Shown here piece after piece: positions 6,564 to 13,366 of a stretch of 13,366 nucleotides of DNA. The position numbers and the translations under genes were made by a program. This DNA comes from CAIYRG01 sp035632215 (GTDB lineage Bacteria; Pseudomonadota; Alphaproteobacteria; Micropepsales; Micropepsaceae). The notes beneath the pieces were generated by a model that saw only the letters and a list, made by a program, of their open reading frames with translations, had not been told where the DNA came from and ran no database searches. Location: positions 1-13,366 of the forward strand of contig DASQHF010000001.1 in the NCBI GenBank assembly GCA_035632215.1, in the 5' to 3' direction. Within the stretch, counting starts at the first letter, position 1; each line of letters begins with the position of its first letter.

Positions 6564-7130
6564 ATGGCCCAGCTACCACCGTACGACAAGGAAGACGTGA
6601 AGCGGCGCATCAAGGGCGCCGTCGCGACGCTGAAACACGAATTCGCAGGACTTAGGACCGGACGGGCGAATCCGGCTATTCTTGATCCTGTGACGGTCGA
6701 GGCCTACGGCAACGCCATGCACATCAACCAGCTCGGCACGGTGAGCGCGCCCGAGCCCCGGCTTTTGACGGTTCAGGTCTGGGACAGAAGCGTAGTGAAG
6801 GCGGTCGACAAGGCGATCCGGGACGCGGGGCTGGGGCTAAATCCCCAGATGGACGGCCAGTTGCTGCGGATTCCGATCCCCGAGCTCAACGAGGAACGCC
6901 GCCGCGAATTGGCCAAACTTGCGCATAAGTATGCCGAGGCCGCGAGGGTTGCGGTCCGCAATGTCCGGCGCGACGGGATGGAACATTTGAAGAAGCTCGA
7001 GAAGGATCATGCGATCGGCGAAGACGTGCATCGCAAGCAGGCCGACGAGCTCCAGAAGCTGACGGACGAGAGCGTCCATGAAATCGACCAGGCGCTCCAC
7101 GCCAAGGAACAGGAAATCATGCATGTGTAG
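6564..7130 (+). CDS. frr: Ribosome recycling factor
   Basis: Ribosome recycling factor, 188 residues (family about 185). Together with EF-G it splits the post-termination ribosome so that subunits can be reused. The two-domain layout is clear: a long-helix domain that includes LRTGRANPAILDPV at about residues 30-43 and, at the C-terminus, ARVAVRNVRRDGMEHLKK, with the small domain between them marked by VEAYG, LTVQVWDRS and GLGLNPQMDGQLLRIP. The arginine of RTGRA and the NVRRDG segment are the most conserved family residues. The start is supported by GGGAGG a few bases upstream. The position after pyrH is the standard bacterial order. The C-terminus EQEIMHV is also typical. Confidence 0.98.
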   Translation: MAQLPPYDKEDVKRRIKGAVATLKHEFAGLRTGRANPAILDPVTVEAYGNAMHINQLGTVSAPEPRLLTVQVWDRSVVKAVDKAIRDAGLGLNPQMDGQLLRIPIPELNEERRRELAKLAHKYAEAARVAVRNVRRDGMEHLKKLEKDHAIGEDVHRKQADELQKLTDESVHEIDQALHAKEQEIMHV

Positions 7131-7158
7131 GCGGTGGGCGCACCGTTGCGTTCGAACG
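7131..7158. repeat. Two adjacent palindromes between frr and uppS
   Basis: CGGTG (7132-7136) and CACCG (7141-7145) form a short hairpin with a 4-base loop starting one base after the frr stop. It is followed by a perfect 10-base palindrome CGTTCGAACG (7149-7158). They fill much of the 48-base gap. There is no T-run, so a terminator is unlikely. They may be an RNA processing site or a protein site, or chance. Confidence 0.3.
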
Positions 7159-7178
7159 TAGATTAGGGGGCCCTTGAG

Positions 7179-8015
7179 TTGACAAAACCGATCAAGCCGA
7201 GTTTGGAACCGGCCCCGCAAGGCCCGGTCACGCGCATTCCCAAGCATGTCGCCATCATCATGGACGGCAACGGACGCTGGGCGAAGAACCGGCTGCTGCC
7301 GAGGGAAGCGGGTCATGTCAAAGGCATCTCCTCCGTGCGCAAGGTCGTGCGCGCGGCACGCGAGTTCAATCTCGAATACCTCACACTCTACACCTTCTCG
7401 ACCGAGAACTGGCGCCGTCCGGAGTCGGAAGTCCGGCACTTGATGGGCTTGTTCCGGCGCTATTGCCGCGCGGACGTGGAAAAGCTTCATGCCCACAATG
7501 TCCGTGTACGGTTCATCGGCGCGCGTGCAGGGCTCGATGCCGACATCGCGGAGATCATCGAAAGCGCCGAGGATCTCACGCGGAACAACAGCGCACTTAA
7601 TTTGAATTTCGCCTTCAACTACGGTTCGCGCGAAGAGCTCGCCGCCGCGGCGCGCAAGCTTGCGCAGGAGGCGGCCGCAGGCCGGCTCGATCCCAACGCC
7701 ATTACGCCGGCTGTGTTCGGCGACAGTCTGCAAAGCGCTGGTCTTCCTGATGCGGATCTCGTCGTTCGCAGCGGCGGCGAAAGTCGGCTCTCGAACTTCC
7801 TCCTTTGGCAATCGGCTTACGCCGAGCTCGTCTTTGTCGACAAGCTGTGGCCCGATTTCGGCCGTGACGATTTGAGGGCGGCTCTCGACGAATTCGCCCG
7901 CCGGGATCGCCGTTTCGGAGCGGTGCCGGGAAGCGCATCCATGCAGCCGGTGAACTCGGACGCGATCCTCGAATTCGCCAGCAAGGAGTTGGCATCGGAC
8001 GCCGTTCACGACTGA
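7179..8015 (+). CDS. uppS: Undecaprenyl diphosphate synthase (cis-prenyltransferase)
   Basis: Makes C55 undecaprenyl diphosphate from farnesyl diphosphate and eight isopentenyl diphosphates; the lipid carries peptidoglycan and other surface polymer precursors. The 278-residue protein begins its core at HVAIIMDGNGRWAKN, with the catalytic aspartate at D29, followed by the AGHVKG phosphate-binding loop, LTLYTFSTENWRRP at about residues 67-80, and the C-terminal RSGGESRLSNFLLWQ, whose arginines bind isopentenyl diphosphate. The start must lie before the core: the only good choice is TTG at 7179, 8 bases after TTAGGGGG, because an in-frame stop lies at 7164-7166. About 20 extra N-terminal residues rich in Pro and Lys precede the fold. 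The gene ends 8 bases before cdsA, so coupling is likely. Confidence 0.97.
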   Translation: MTKPIKPSLEPAPQGPVTRIPKHVAIIMDGNGRWAKNRLLPREAGHVKGISSVRKVVRAAREFNLEYLTLYTFSTENWRRPESEVRHLMGLFRRYCRADVEKLHAHNVRVRFIGARAGLDADIAEIIESAEDLTRNNSALNLNFAFNYGSREELAAAARKLAQEAAAGRLDPNAITPAVFGDSLQSAGLPDADLVVRSGGESRLSNFLLWQSAYAELVFVDKLWPDFGRDDLRAALDEFARRDRRFGAVPGSASMQPVNSDAILEFASKELASDAVHD

Positions 8016-8023
8016 TAAACGCC

Positions 8024-8875
8024 GTGACGGGTCCGCAAACCTCAATCCCCCCGGTCCAAGGCCGATTGGAACTGCCCGCGCGCATCGCGTCGGCTGTGGT
8101 GATGGGGCTCGCGGCCGGCGTGAGCGTGCTCTTTGGAGGCATCTGGTTCGCGCTTATCGTGGCGTTGGGCGCGCTGGCGGCGCTTCGCGAATGGCATCGC
8201 CTGATCAATGATGGTCGTTTCGCACGTGAAACATTCGTCACCGGCGTCGCCGTGGTTGCGGCGATCTGGCTCGACGTTTTTCAAGGAGCCTTGGAACTCG
8301 CACTCGCAGCCGTCGCCTTCGGCGCGGCCGCTGCGGCTCTATCGGCTGCGTTGCGCAGCCTGCCCAGCTGGCGGCTCAGCCTCTGGCACGCGGCCGGAGC
8401 CATCTATATCGGTCTGCCCGCGCTATCGCTTGTCGCCATGCGGGCTGAGCCGCGCGGCGCTGCGGTCATCGGTGGGCTGTTCGTCGCCGTCTGGACCGCG
8501 GACACCGGGGCCCTTCTCTTCGGGCGACTGATCGGAGGTCCAAAGCTTGCACCTGTGCTTTCGCCCAACAAGACCTGGGCGGGCTTTCTAGGTGGAACCT
8601 TTGCCGCAAGCGTGGGCGAGGTGATCTATGTCGCGCTTCTTGGAGGGGTGCTTTTTCAGGCCCTCATATTCGGATTTTTTCTTGCTCTTGCGGGCCATTG
8701 CGGCGATCTTTTCGAATCGTGGGTCAAGCGCCGCTTCCATGCCAAGAACACTGGCCGCCTCATCCCCGGCCATGGCGGTATGCTCGACCGCATCGACAGT
8801 ATGCTCCTTGCCGCACCCATATGCGCCATGCTGGTCTTCGTCATGAACTTCAACCCGCTTAGGCCTTTACAGTGA
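8024..8875 (+). CDS. cdsA: Phosphatidate cytidylyltransferase (CDP-diglyceride synthase)
   Basis: Integral inner-membrane enzyme converting phosphatidic acid and CTP to CDP-diacylglycerol, the precursor of all phospholipids. The 283-residue protein is strongly hydrophobic, with about eight membrane segments, and ends with the family signature: GDLFESWVKRR, then AKNTGRLIPGHGG and MLDRID. The aspartates of GDLFES and DRID, which I recall as the metal ligands in the structurally studied enzyme, are present. One signature position is odd: the family consensus has KD where this protein has KN. NKTWAGFLGG, another conserved motif, is intact. The start is GTG, with only a weak ribosome binding site, 8 bases after the uppS stop, so translation probably depends on coupling. 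The stop overlaps the dxr start by 4 bases (GTGA). Confidence 0.96.
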   Translation: MTGPQTSIPPVQGRLELPARIASAVVMGLAAGVSVLFGGIWFALIVALGALAALREWHRLINDGRFARETFVTGVAVVAAIWLDVFQGALELALAAVAFGAAAAALSAALRSLPSWRLSLWHAAGAIYIGLPALSLVAMRAEPRGAAVIGGLFVAVWTADTGALLFGRLIGGPKLAPVLSPNKTWAGFLGGTFAASVGEVIYVALLGGVLFQALIFGFFLALAGHCGDLFESWVKRRFHAKNTGRLIPGHGGMLDRIDSMLLAAPICAMLVFVMNFNPLRPLQ

Positions 8876-10107
8876 TTGTCCCTGGACCAAGGCTGGATGC
8901 CTCTGGACTCGACACCGTGCTTGGACGGCGGGTGACCGTGCTGGGCAGCACGGGCTCGATCGGCGTTGCCACGCTCGATGTCATTCGCTCGGCGCGCGCG
9001 AAATATGGTGCCGACAGCTTTCCCTTGGAGGCTCTGACGGCCCAAAGGAGCGTGACGGCTCTTGCCGCGCAGGCGAGGGAGCTGCGTCCGAAGCTTGCAG
9101 CGATTGGAGAAGAATCGCTCAAAAGCGAGCTCGCAGAAGCACTCGCGGGCACCGGGATCGAGGTTCTCGCCGGACCTCAAGCTGTGCTCGAAGCTGCCGC
9201 TCGGCCGGCGCAGATGGTAATGAGCGGCATCGTTGGTGCGGCGGGACTCGAGCCGACGCTTGCGGCCATGCAACGCGGAGCGATCGTCGCTCTCGCGAAT
9301 AAGGAGTGTCTTGTCGCGGCCGGGGAGGTTTTCCGCCGCGCTGCAAAGGATACGGAGGGCGTGCTCATCCCGGTCGACTCCGAGCACAATGCCGCATTCC
9401 AGGTCTTGGATTTTGCCCAACCTCACGCGATCGAGAAATTGACGCTGACCGCGTCGGGCGGGCCGTTCCGTTCCTGGCCGATCGAGCACATGGCGCAGGC
9501 AACACCGGAGCAGGCCGTCTTGCATCCCACCTGGAGCATGGGCGCGAAGATCTCGGTCGATAGCGCGACGCTGATGAACAAGGGCCTCGAGCTGATCGAA
9601 GCTCACATCCTGTTCAACTTGCCGCCCGAGAAACTCGATGCGGTCATCCATCCGCAATCGACCGTTCATTGCCTCGTCGCCTATATCGACGGCTCGGTGC
9701 TTGCGCATCTTTCCGCTCCTGATATGCGCACGCCCATCGCGCATGCGCTGGGTTGGCCGCGGCGCATCGCCTCTCCGTCCCGGCGCCTAGATTTCGCCGA
9801 ATTTAGGCAATTGAGTTTCGAAAAGCCGGATTTGAGCCGGTTCCCATGTCTTGAATTAGCAAGAGTTTGCTTGCAGATAGGCGGTGCGGCCCCTACGATC
9901 CTGAACGCCGCCAATGAGGTGGCTGTGGCGGAATTTCTCGGGCGCCGGATGGGATTTCTAGGCATAGCCCGAACGGTCGAGCGGACGCTTAATGCGCTTG
10001 CCAGGGAAATGAACGGGCAGGCGCCAGCGACGCTCAAAGAGGTGCTGGCGCTCGACCGCGCGGCACGAGCAAGGGCGCGAGAAGCGTGTGAGGCAGCGGC
10101 GGCTTAG
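8872..10107 (+). CDS. dxr: 1-deoxy-D-xylulose 5-phosphate reductoisomerase
   Basis: Second enzyme of the MEP isoprenoid pathway: converts DXP to 2-C-methyl-D-erythritol 4-phosphate with NADPH, and is the target of fosmidomycin. The protein has 411 residues, the usual size. NADPH-binding GSTGSIG is at residues 25-31, ALANKECLV near 140-148, PVDSEHNA at 167-174 with metal ligands D169 and E171, TASGGPF at 193-199, and HPTWSMGAKISVDSATLMNK from 218, with the third metal ligand at E240. All catalytic residues are present. The GTG start overlaps the cdsA stop by 4 bases, indicating coupling; the first 17 residues before LGRRVTVLG are an extra tail, so a slightly later start is possible. Its product feeds the same isoprenoid pool used by UppS, two genes upstream. 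Confidence 0.98.
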   Translation: MIVPGPRLDASGLDTVLGRRVTVLGSTGSIGVATLDVIRSARAKYGADSFPLEALTAQRSVTALAAQARELRPKLAAIGEESLKSELAEALAGTGIEVLAGPQAVLEAAARPAQMVMSGIVGAAGLEPTLAAMQRGAIVALANKECLVAAGEVFRRAAKDTEGVLIPVDSEHNAAFQVLDFAQPHAIEKLTLTASGGPFRSWPIEHMAQATPEQAVLHPTWSMGAKISVDSATLMNKGLELIEAHILFNLPPEKLDAVIHPQSTVHCLVAYIDGSVLAHLSAPDMRTPIAHALGWPRRIASPSRRLDFAEFRQLSFEKPDLSRFPCLELARVCLQIGGAAPTILNAANEVAVAEFLGRRMGFLGIARTVERTLNALAREMNGQAPATLKEVLALDRAARARAREACEAAAA

Positions 10108-10141
10108 CCGCAGCTGTTGCGTATAAGGAGTACTGAGACTC

Positions 10142-11260
10142 ATGCAGGCTGCAATCGGTGGGCTCTTTTCCTGGGCTGTCCTCGGTCTTCCGGCGTTTCT
10201 GTTCGTCATCACGCTTGTCGTCTTCTTCCATGAGCTCGGCCACTTTCTCATCGCCCGCTGGTGTGGCGTTGCGGTCGAGGTCTTTTCCATAGGTTTCGGC
10301 CGCGAGATCGTCGGGTTCAACGATCGCAAGGGAACGCGCTGGAGAATCTCTGTTCTCCCCTTGGGCGGCTATGTGAAATTCGCGGGCGATGCCGATGCCG
10401 CGAGCCGACCCGACGCCGAGAGCTTGAGCAAGATGGACGCGCGCGCCAGAAAGGACGCGCTTCATTTCAAGCCTCTCTATCAGCGCGCCCTGGTCGCGGC
10501 CGCAGGACCGTTTGCGAATTTCATCCTCGCCACCTTCATCTTCGCGGGGCTCGCGCTCGCTCTAGGCAAGCTCGCCGCGCCGCCGATCATCGACAAGGTG
10601 GTTCCCAACTTGGCTGCGCAGCGGGCTGGTTTGCAGACGGGCGACATCATTCGCTCCGTGGACGGACGAAGCATCGAGGACTTCGCGGATCTGGTGAAGA
10701 CCATCGAGGGAAAACTCGATCAGCCCGTCCATATGGTCGTCACGCGGAGTGGGCGGGATCTCTCTCTCGACATGGTTCCAACGGCCAAGCAGGTTACGGA
10801 AGATAACGGCGCCAAGCGTACCGTCGGTCAGATCGGAATAAGTCCTGCCAGTGTCTCGGTAGGCCTGGTGGAAGCATTTCAAATCGGCATTGAAAGCACC
10901 TGGATCATTTTCCGTGAAACGCTCACCTATCTCGCGAAGATCGCCACCGGCCAGGAGAGTCCGGGTCAACTGCACGGCATTCTCGGTATCGGCGCCTTGT
11001 CGGAACAGCAGGCCCGTATCGGATTTGCCGCGGTGATGCGCCTTGCGGGACTGATGTCGGTGAGTATCGGATTGATCAATCTTCTGCCCGTTCCCGTGCT
11101 CGACGGCGGGCACCTTCTGTACTATGGATGCGAGGCAATCTTGAGACGGCCGCTGGGGGAACGCGCGCAAGAGGTGGGGTTCCGACTGGGCTTGGCCTTC
11201 GTGCTGGGTCTGATTTTACTTGCGACGTTCAACGACCTCGTCCGGTTTAACCTGTTCTGA
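10142..11260 (+). CDS. rseP: RseP-type site-2 intramembrane zinc metalloprotease
   Basis: Inner-membrane protease of the site-2 family, which cuts membrane-spanning segments of anti-sigma factors and other substrates; relatives are RseP in E. coli and MmpA in Caulobacter. The 372-residue protein has zinc motif HELGH at residues 30-34 in the first hydrophobic segment, a single PDZ domain at about 145-215 (AGLQTGDIIRSVDGRSIEDF), and the second active-site motif PVPVLDGGH with zinc-ligand D321 near the C-terminus. A single PDZ rather than the two of E. coli fits the shorter alphaproteobacterial form. AAGGAG lies 11 bases before ATG, somewhat far. The position directly before bamA is standard. 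The substrate cannot be told from this window; no anti-sigma gene is present. Confidence 0.96.
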   Translation: MQAAIGGLFSWAVLGLPAFLFVITLVVFFHELGHFLIARWCGVAVEVFSIGFGREIVGFNDRKGTRWRISVLPLGGYVKFAGDADAASRPDAESLSKMDARARKDALHFKPLYQRALVAAAGPFANFILATFIFAGLALALGKLAAPPIIDKVVPNLAAQRAGLQTGDIIRSVDGRSIEDFADLVKTIEGKLDQPVHMVVTRSGRDLSLDMVPTAKQVTEDNGAKRTVGQIGISPASVSVGLVEAFQIGIESTWIIFRETLTYLAKIATGQESPGQLHGILGIGALSEQQARIGFAAVMRLAGLMSVSIGLINLLPVPVLDGGHLLYYGCEAILRRPLGERAQEVGFRLGLAFVLGLILLATFNDLVRFNLF

Positions 11261-11267
11261 TGGCGTC

Positions 11268-11295
11268 GTGCCGCGCCCGCGGAGACGCGAGGCAC
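11268..11295 (+). other. Hairpin between rseP and bamA
   Basis: GTGCC (11268-11272) pairs with GGCAC (11291-11295), and GCG (11273-11275) can pair with CGC (11286-11288) after a 2-base bulge. It lies in the 53-base gap, before the AAAGG ribosome binding site of bamA. No T-run follows, so readthrough from rseP into bamA is expected. Confidence 0.3.
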
Positions 11296-11313
11296 TGAGA
11301 TAAAGGCGATTCG

Positions 11314-13366
11314 ATGAATTTGTGCGGCAATCATCTCGCCCGCGGCGTCCGGCTTGTTGCCTTAACAATGGTAACCTTAATGGGCACGGTCTCGCCGTTG
11401 AGCCTTGCGTTTGCGCAAGCGCCGGTACCAACCGCTCCGCCGCCTCCGCCTGCTCCCGGAGCACCCACGCCAGCGCCCGCACCGCTACCCGCGCAAGCTC
11501 CCGCCCCCGTTCAGCCGCTCCCGCCGGCGATGACGCTCGACCAAGCCGCGCCGCCTGTGATGTTGGCGCCCGCTCCTCCGGGCCAGGGCACCATCACGCG
11601 CATTGTCGTGCAGGGAACGCAGCGCATCGAACCCGACAGCGTGCTGTCCTACATGCTGCTGCGGGAAGGCCAAGCCTATGATCCGGCCGTCGCGGACCGC
11701 TCCTTGAAGGCGCTCTTCGATACTGGCCTCTTCGCCGATGTGCGCATGAGCTGGGACGGTGCCACGCTCACCGTGAACGTGGTGGAAAATCCCATCCTCA
11801 ATCAGGTGGTCTATGAGGGAAACTCTAAGCTCTCGGACGCCGACCTGAACAAAGAAGTTCAGGTCCGGCCGCGCATGGTGTTCACGCGCGCGCGCGTCCA
11901 GGCCGACGTCCAGCGCATCATCGAGCTCTATCGCCGTTCGGGGCGCTTTGCCGCGACCGTCGAACCCAAGATCATTCAGCGCCCGCAGAACCGCGTCGAC
12001 CTCGTGTTCGAGATTAACGAGGGACCGACGACCGGCGTGGCGCAGATCAACTTCATCGGTAATCGGGTGTTCTCCGACTCCGATCTGCGCGATCAGATCG
12101 TGACCACGACGAGCGCGTGGTGGAAATTCCTATCCACCAACGACAACTACGATCCCGATCGCCTCACCTTCGACCGTGAACAGCTGCGCCGCTTCTATCT
12201 CTCGCGCGGCTACGCTGATTTCCGGGTTATCTCCGCCGTTGCCGAGCTCACTCCCGACCGACAGAACTTCTACATCACGTTTACGCTCGACGAAGGCCAG
12301 CTCTACAGCTTTGGCAACATCCAGATTCAATCGCAGATCCGGGATCTCAATCCGGATGCCTTGAAGCCCCTGCTACTCACCAATACCGGCGACGTTTACG
12401 ACGCGACGCAGATCGACAAATCCGTCGAGGCTCTTACTTATGCGGCCGGCACGCAGGGCTTCGTGTTCGTGGATATTCGTCCGCGGGTTCAGCGCAATCC
12501 GATGACCAAGACCATCGATCTCGTCTACGAGATCGACCAGGCGCCGCGCGTCTACATCGAACGGATCAACATCGTCGGCAACGTGCGGACGCGCGACGAG
12601 GTGATCCGCCGCGAATTCCGTTTGGCCGAAGGCGACGCGTTCAACCGCGTGCTTGCCGACCGCTCACGCACACGCGTTCGAGCGCTGGGTTTCTTCTCCG
12701 ACGTCCAGATCAAGGAAGATCCCGGCTCATCACCGGATCGCACGGTGCTGACAGTAACCGTGACCGAGCAGCCTACCGGCGAATTGGCGCTGGGCGCCGG
12801 TTACTCTTCCCAGCAAGGCCTGCTCCTCGACTTCAGCTACACGGAGCGCAATCTTTTTGGCCGCGGCCAATTCGTGCGAACCAGCGTTTCCATCGGCACC
12901 TTCCAGAAGGATTACGACTTCCGATTTACCGAGCCTTATTTCCTCGGGCGGCCGCTCGCAGCCGGGTTCATCGCCTACAAGGTGATCACCGACTTCTCGC
13001 AGCAGATCGGTTATATCTCCGATGTTACCGCCGCAGGCATCCAGTTCGGGTTTCCGGTCTCCGAATTCGGCCGCATCTCGCCGCATTACAATTTCCAGTA
13101 CACGGACATCACCGCTACGGGCACGACCTCGGAGGCCATCCGCTTGTCGCAAGGCCAGTACTCCGCTTCCTCGATCGGGTACACCTATACCTACGATACG
13201 CGCGACGACCCTTTAAAGCCGACCAAGGGCTGGAATTTCGCCGTGAGCCAGGATGTCGCCGGCCTGAGCGGAGATCTCAAATACCTCCGCAGCGTTGCAG
13301 GGGTCGAATACTACCACCCGTTCTTCTTCGGTCTGGTCGCCGAAGCGGCGTTCAATACGGGCTACA
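11314..13366 (+). CDS. bamA: Outer-membrane protein assembly factor BamA (3' end outside window)
   Basis: Central, essential subunit of the machine that folds and inserts beta-barrel proteins into the outer membrane; 684 codons are visible and the frame is open at the right edge. The signal peptide spans residues 1-34 (cleavage near AFA|QAP). It is followed by an unusual Pro/Ala-rich linker, about residues 36-91, and then five POTRA domains at about 93-158, 159-237, 238-328, 329-409 and 410-486, each opening with a strand such as ITRIVVQG or VYIERINIVG. The barrel starts at about 487 (GELALGAGYSSQQG) and includes NLFGRGQ, FTEPYFLGRPL and YDTRDDPLKPTKGW. The conserved loop-6 motif and last strands lie beyond the window. 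The ATG at 11314 has AAAGG about 7 bases upstream. It follows rseP, the usual alphaproteobacterial order. Confidence 0.97.
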   Translation, partial: MNLCGNHLARGVRLVALTMVTLMGTVSPLSLAFAQAPVPTAPPPPPAPGAPTPAPAPLPAQAPAPVQPLPPAMTLDQAAPPVMLAPAPPGQGTITRIVVQGTQRIEPDSVLSYMLLREGQAYDPAVADRSLKALFDTGLFADVRMSWDGATLTVNVVENPILNQVVYEGNSKLSDADLNKEVQVRPRMVFTRARVQADVQRIIELYRRSGRFAATVEPKIIQRPQNRVDLVFEINEGPTTGVAQINFIGNRVFSDSDLRDQIVTTTSAWWKFLSTNDNYDPDRLTFDREQLRRFYLSRGYADFRVISAVAELTPDRQNFYITFTLDEGQLYSFGNIQIQSQIRDLNPDALKPLLLTNTGDVYDATQIDKSVEALTYAAGTQGFVFVDIRPRVQRNPMTKTIDLVYEIDQAPRVYIERINIVGNVRTRDEVIRREFRLAEGDAFNRVLADRSRTRVRALGFFSDVQIKEDPGSSPDRTVLTVTVTEQPTGELALGAGYSSQQGLLLDFSYTERNLFGRGQFVRTSVSIGTFQKDYDFRFTEPYFLGRPLAAGFIAYKVITDFSQQIGYISDVTAAGIQFGFPVSEFGRISPHYNFQYTDITATGTTSEAIRLSQGQYSASSIGYTYTYDTRDDPLKPTKGWNFAVSQDVAGLSGDLKYLRSVAGVEYYHPFFFGLVAEAAFNTGY

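Noticed and set aside
6837..8045. A 402-codon open frame on the minus strand
   Set aside because: Antisense to frr and uppS; it has no recognisable domain and long frames are common opposite GC-rich genes.
8656..9744. A 362-codon open frame on the minus strand
   Set aside because: Antisense to cdsA and dxr, with Arg-rich composition and no motif or ribosome binding site.
11314..11337. Cysteine at residue 4 of BamA as a lipoprotein anchor
   Set aside because: It comes before the hydrophobic core of the signal peptide and has no lipobox; cleavage after AFA near residue 34 fits better.
11881..11899. Alternating GCGCGC tract as a possible Z-DNA or repeat element
   Set aside because: It is short, encodes conserved POTRA2 residues in frame and is expected in GC-rich coding DNA.

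Overview
The window is a high-GC, gene-dense bacterial chromosome segment that reads as Alphaproteobacteria. The evidence is the conserved order rpsB-tsf-pyrH-frr-uppS-cdsA-dxr-rseP-bamA lying next to dnaE, a rhizobial-type promoter before rpsB (CTTG / CTATAA with a 17-base spacer), and an RseP of the short, single-PDZ type. I would guess Hyphomicrobiales or a neighbouring lineage, but the sequence alone does not fix the genus.

Layout. Bases 1-1065 hold the 3' end of dnaE (replicative DNA polymerase III alpha subunit). A small three-helix membrane protein of unknown function follows it, its start overlapping the dnaE stop. On the opposite strand, 1414-3675 encodes an exported protein with a family-9 carbohydrate-binding-like domain, a DUF5916 region and a C-terminal aromatic residue like that of outer-membrane barrels. 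A divergent intergenic region of about 300 bases (3676-3978) holds a near-consensus promoter for rpsB, a perfect -10 box facing the DUF5916 gene, and inverted repeats that could fold into a structured rpsB leader.

From 3979 to the right edge all genes are on the plus strand and closely packed: ribosomal protein S2, elongation factor Ts, UMP kinase, ribosome recycling factor, undecaprenyl diphosphate synthase, CDP-diglyceride synthase, DXP reductoisomerase, the RseP site-2 protease, and BamA, which is cut by the window end. uppS, cdsA and dxr are separated by 8 bases or overlap, so they are probably translated as a unit.

How the genes fit together. The first half of the cluster supports translation and nucleotide supply. 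The second half builds the envelope: Dxr starts the MEP isoprenoid pathway, UppS makes the C55 lipid carrier for peptidoglycan, CdsA makes the CDP-DAG precursor of phospholipids, RseP cleaves membrane-embedded proteins, and BamA inserts outer-membrane barrels. The DUF5916 protein, if it is a barrel, would be a BamA client.

Most of the window is ordinary housekeeping sequence. I found no mobile element, CRISPR array, tRNA or rRNA, and no convincing new multi-gene system. The points most worth a second look are the rpsB leader, the DUF5916 outer-membrane candidate, the Pro/Ala linker at the start of mature BamA, and the dnaE-coupled small membrane protein.
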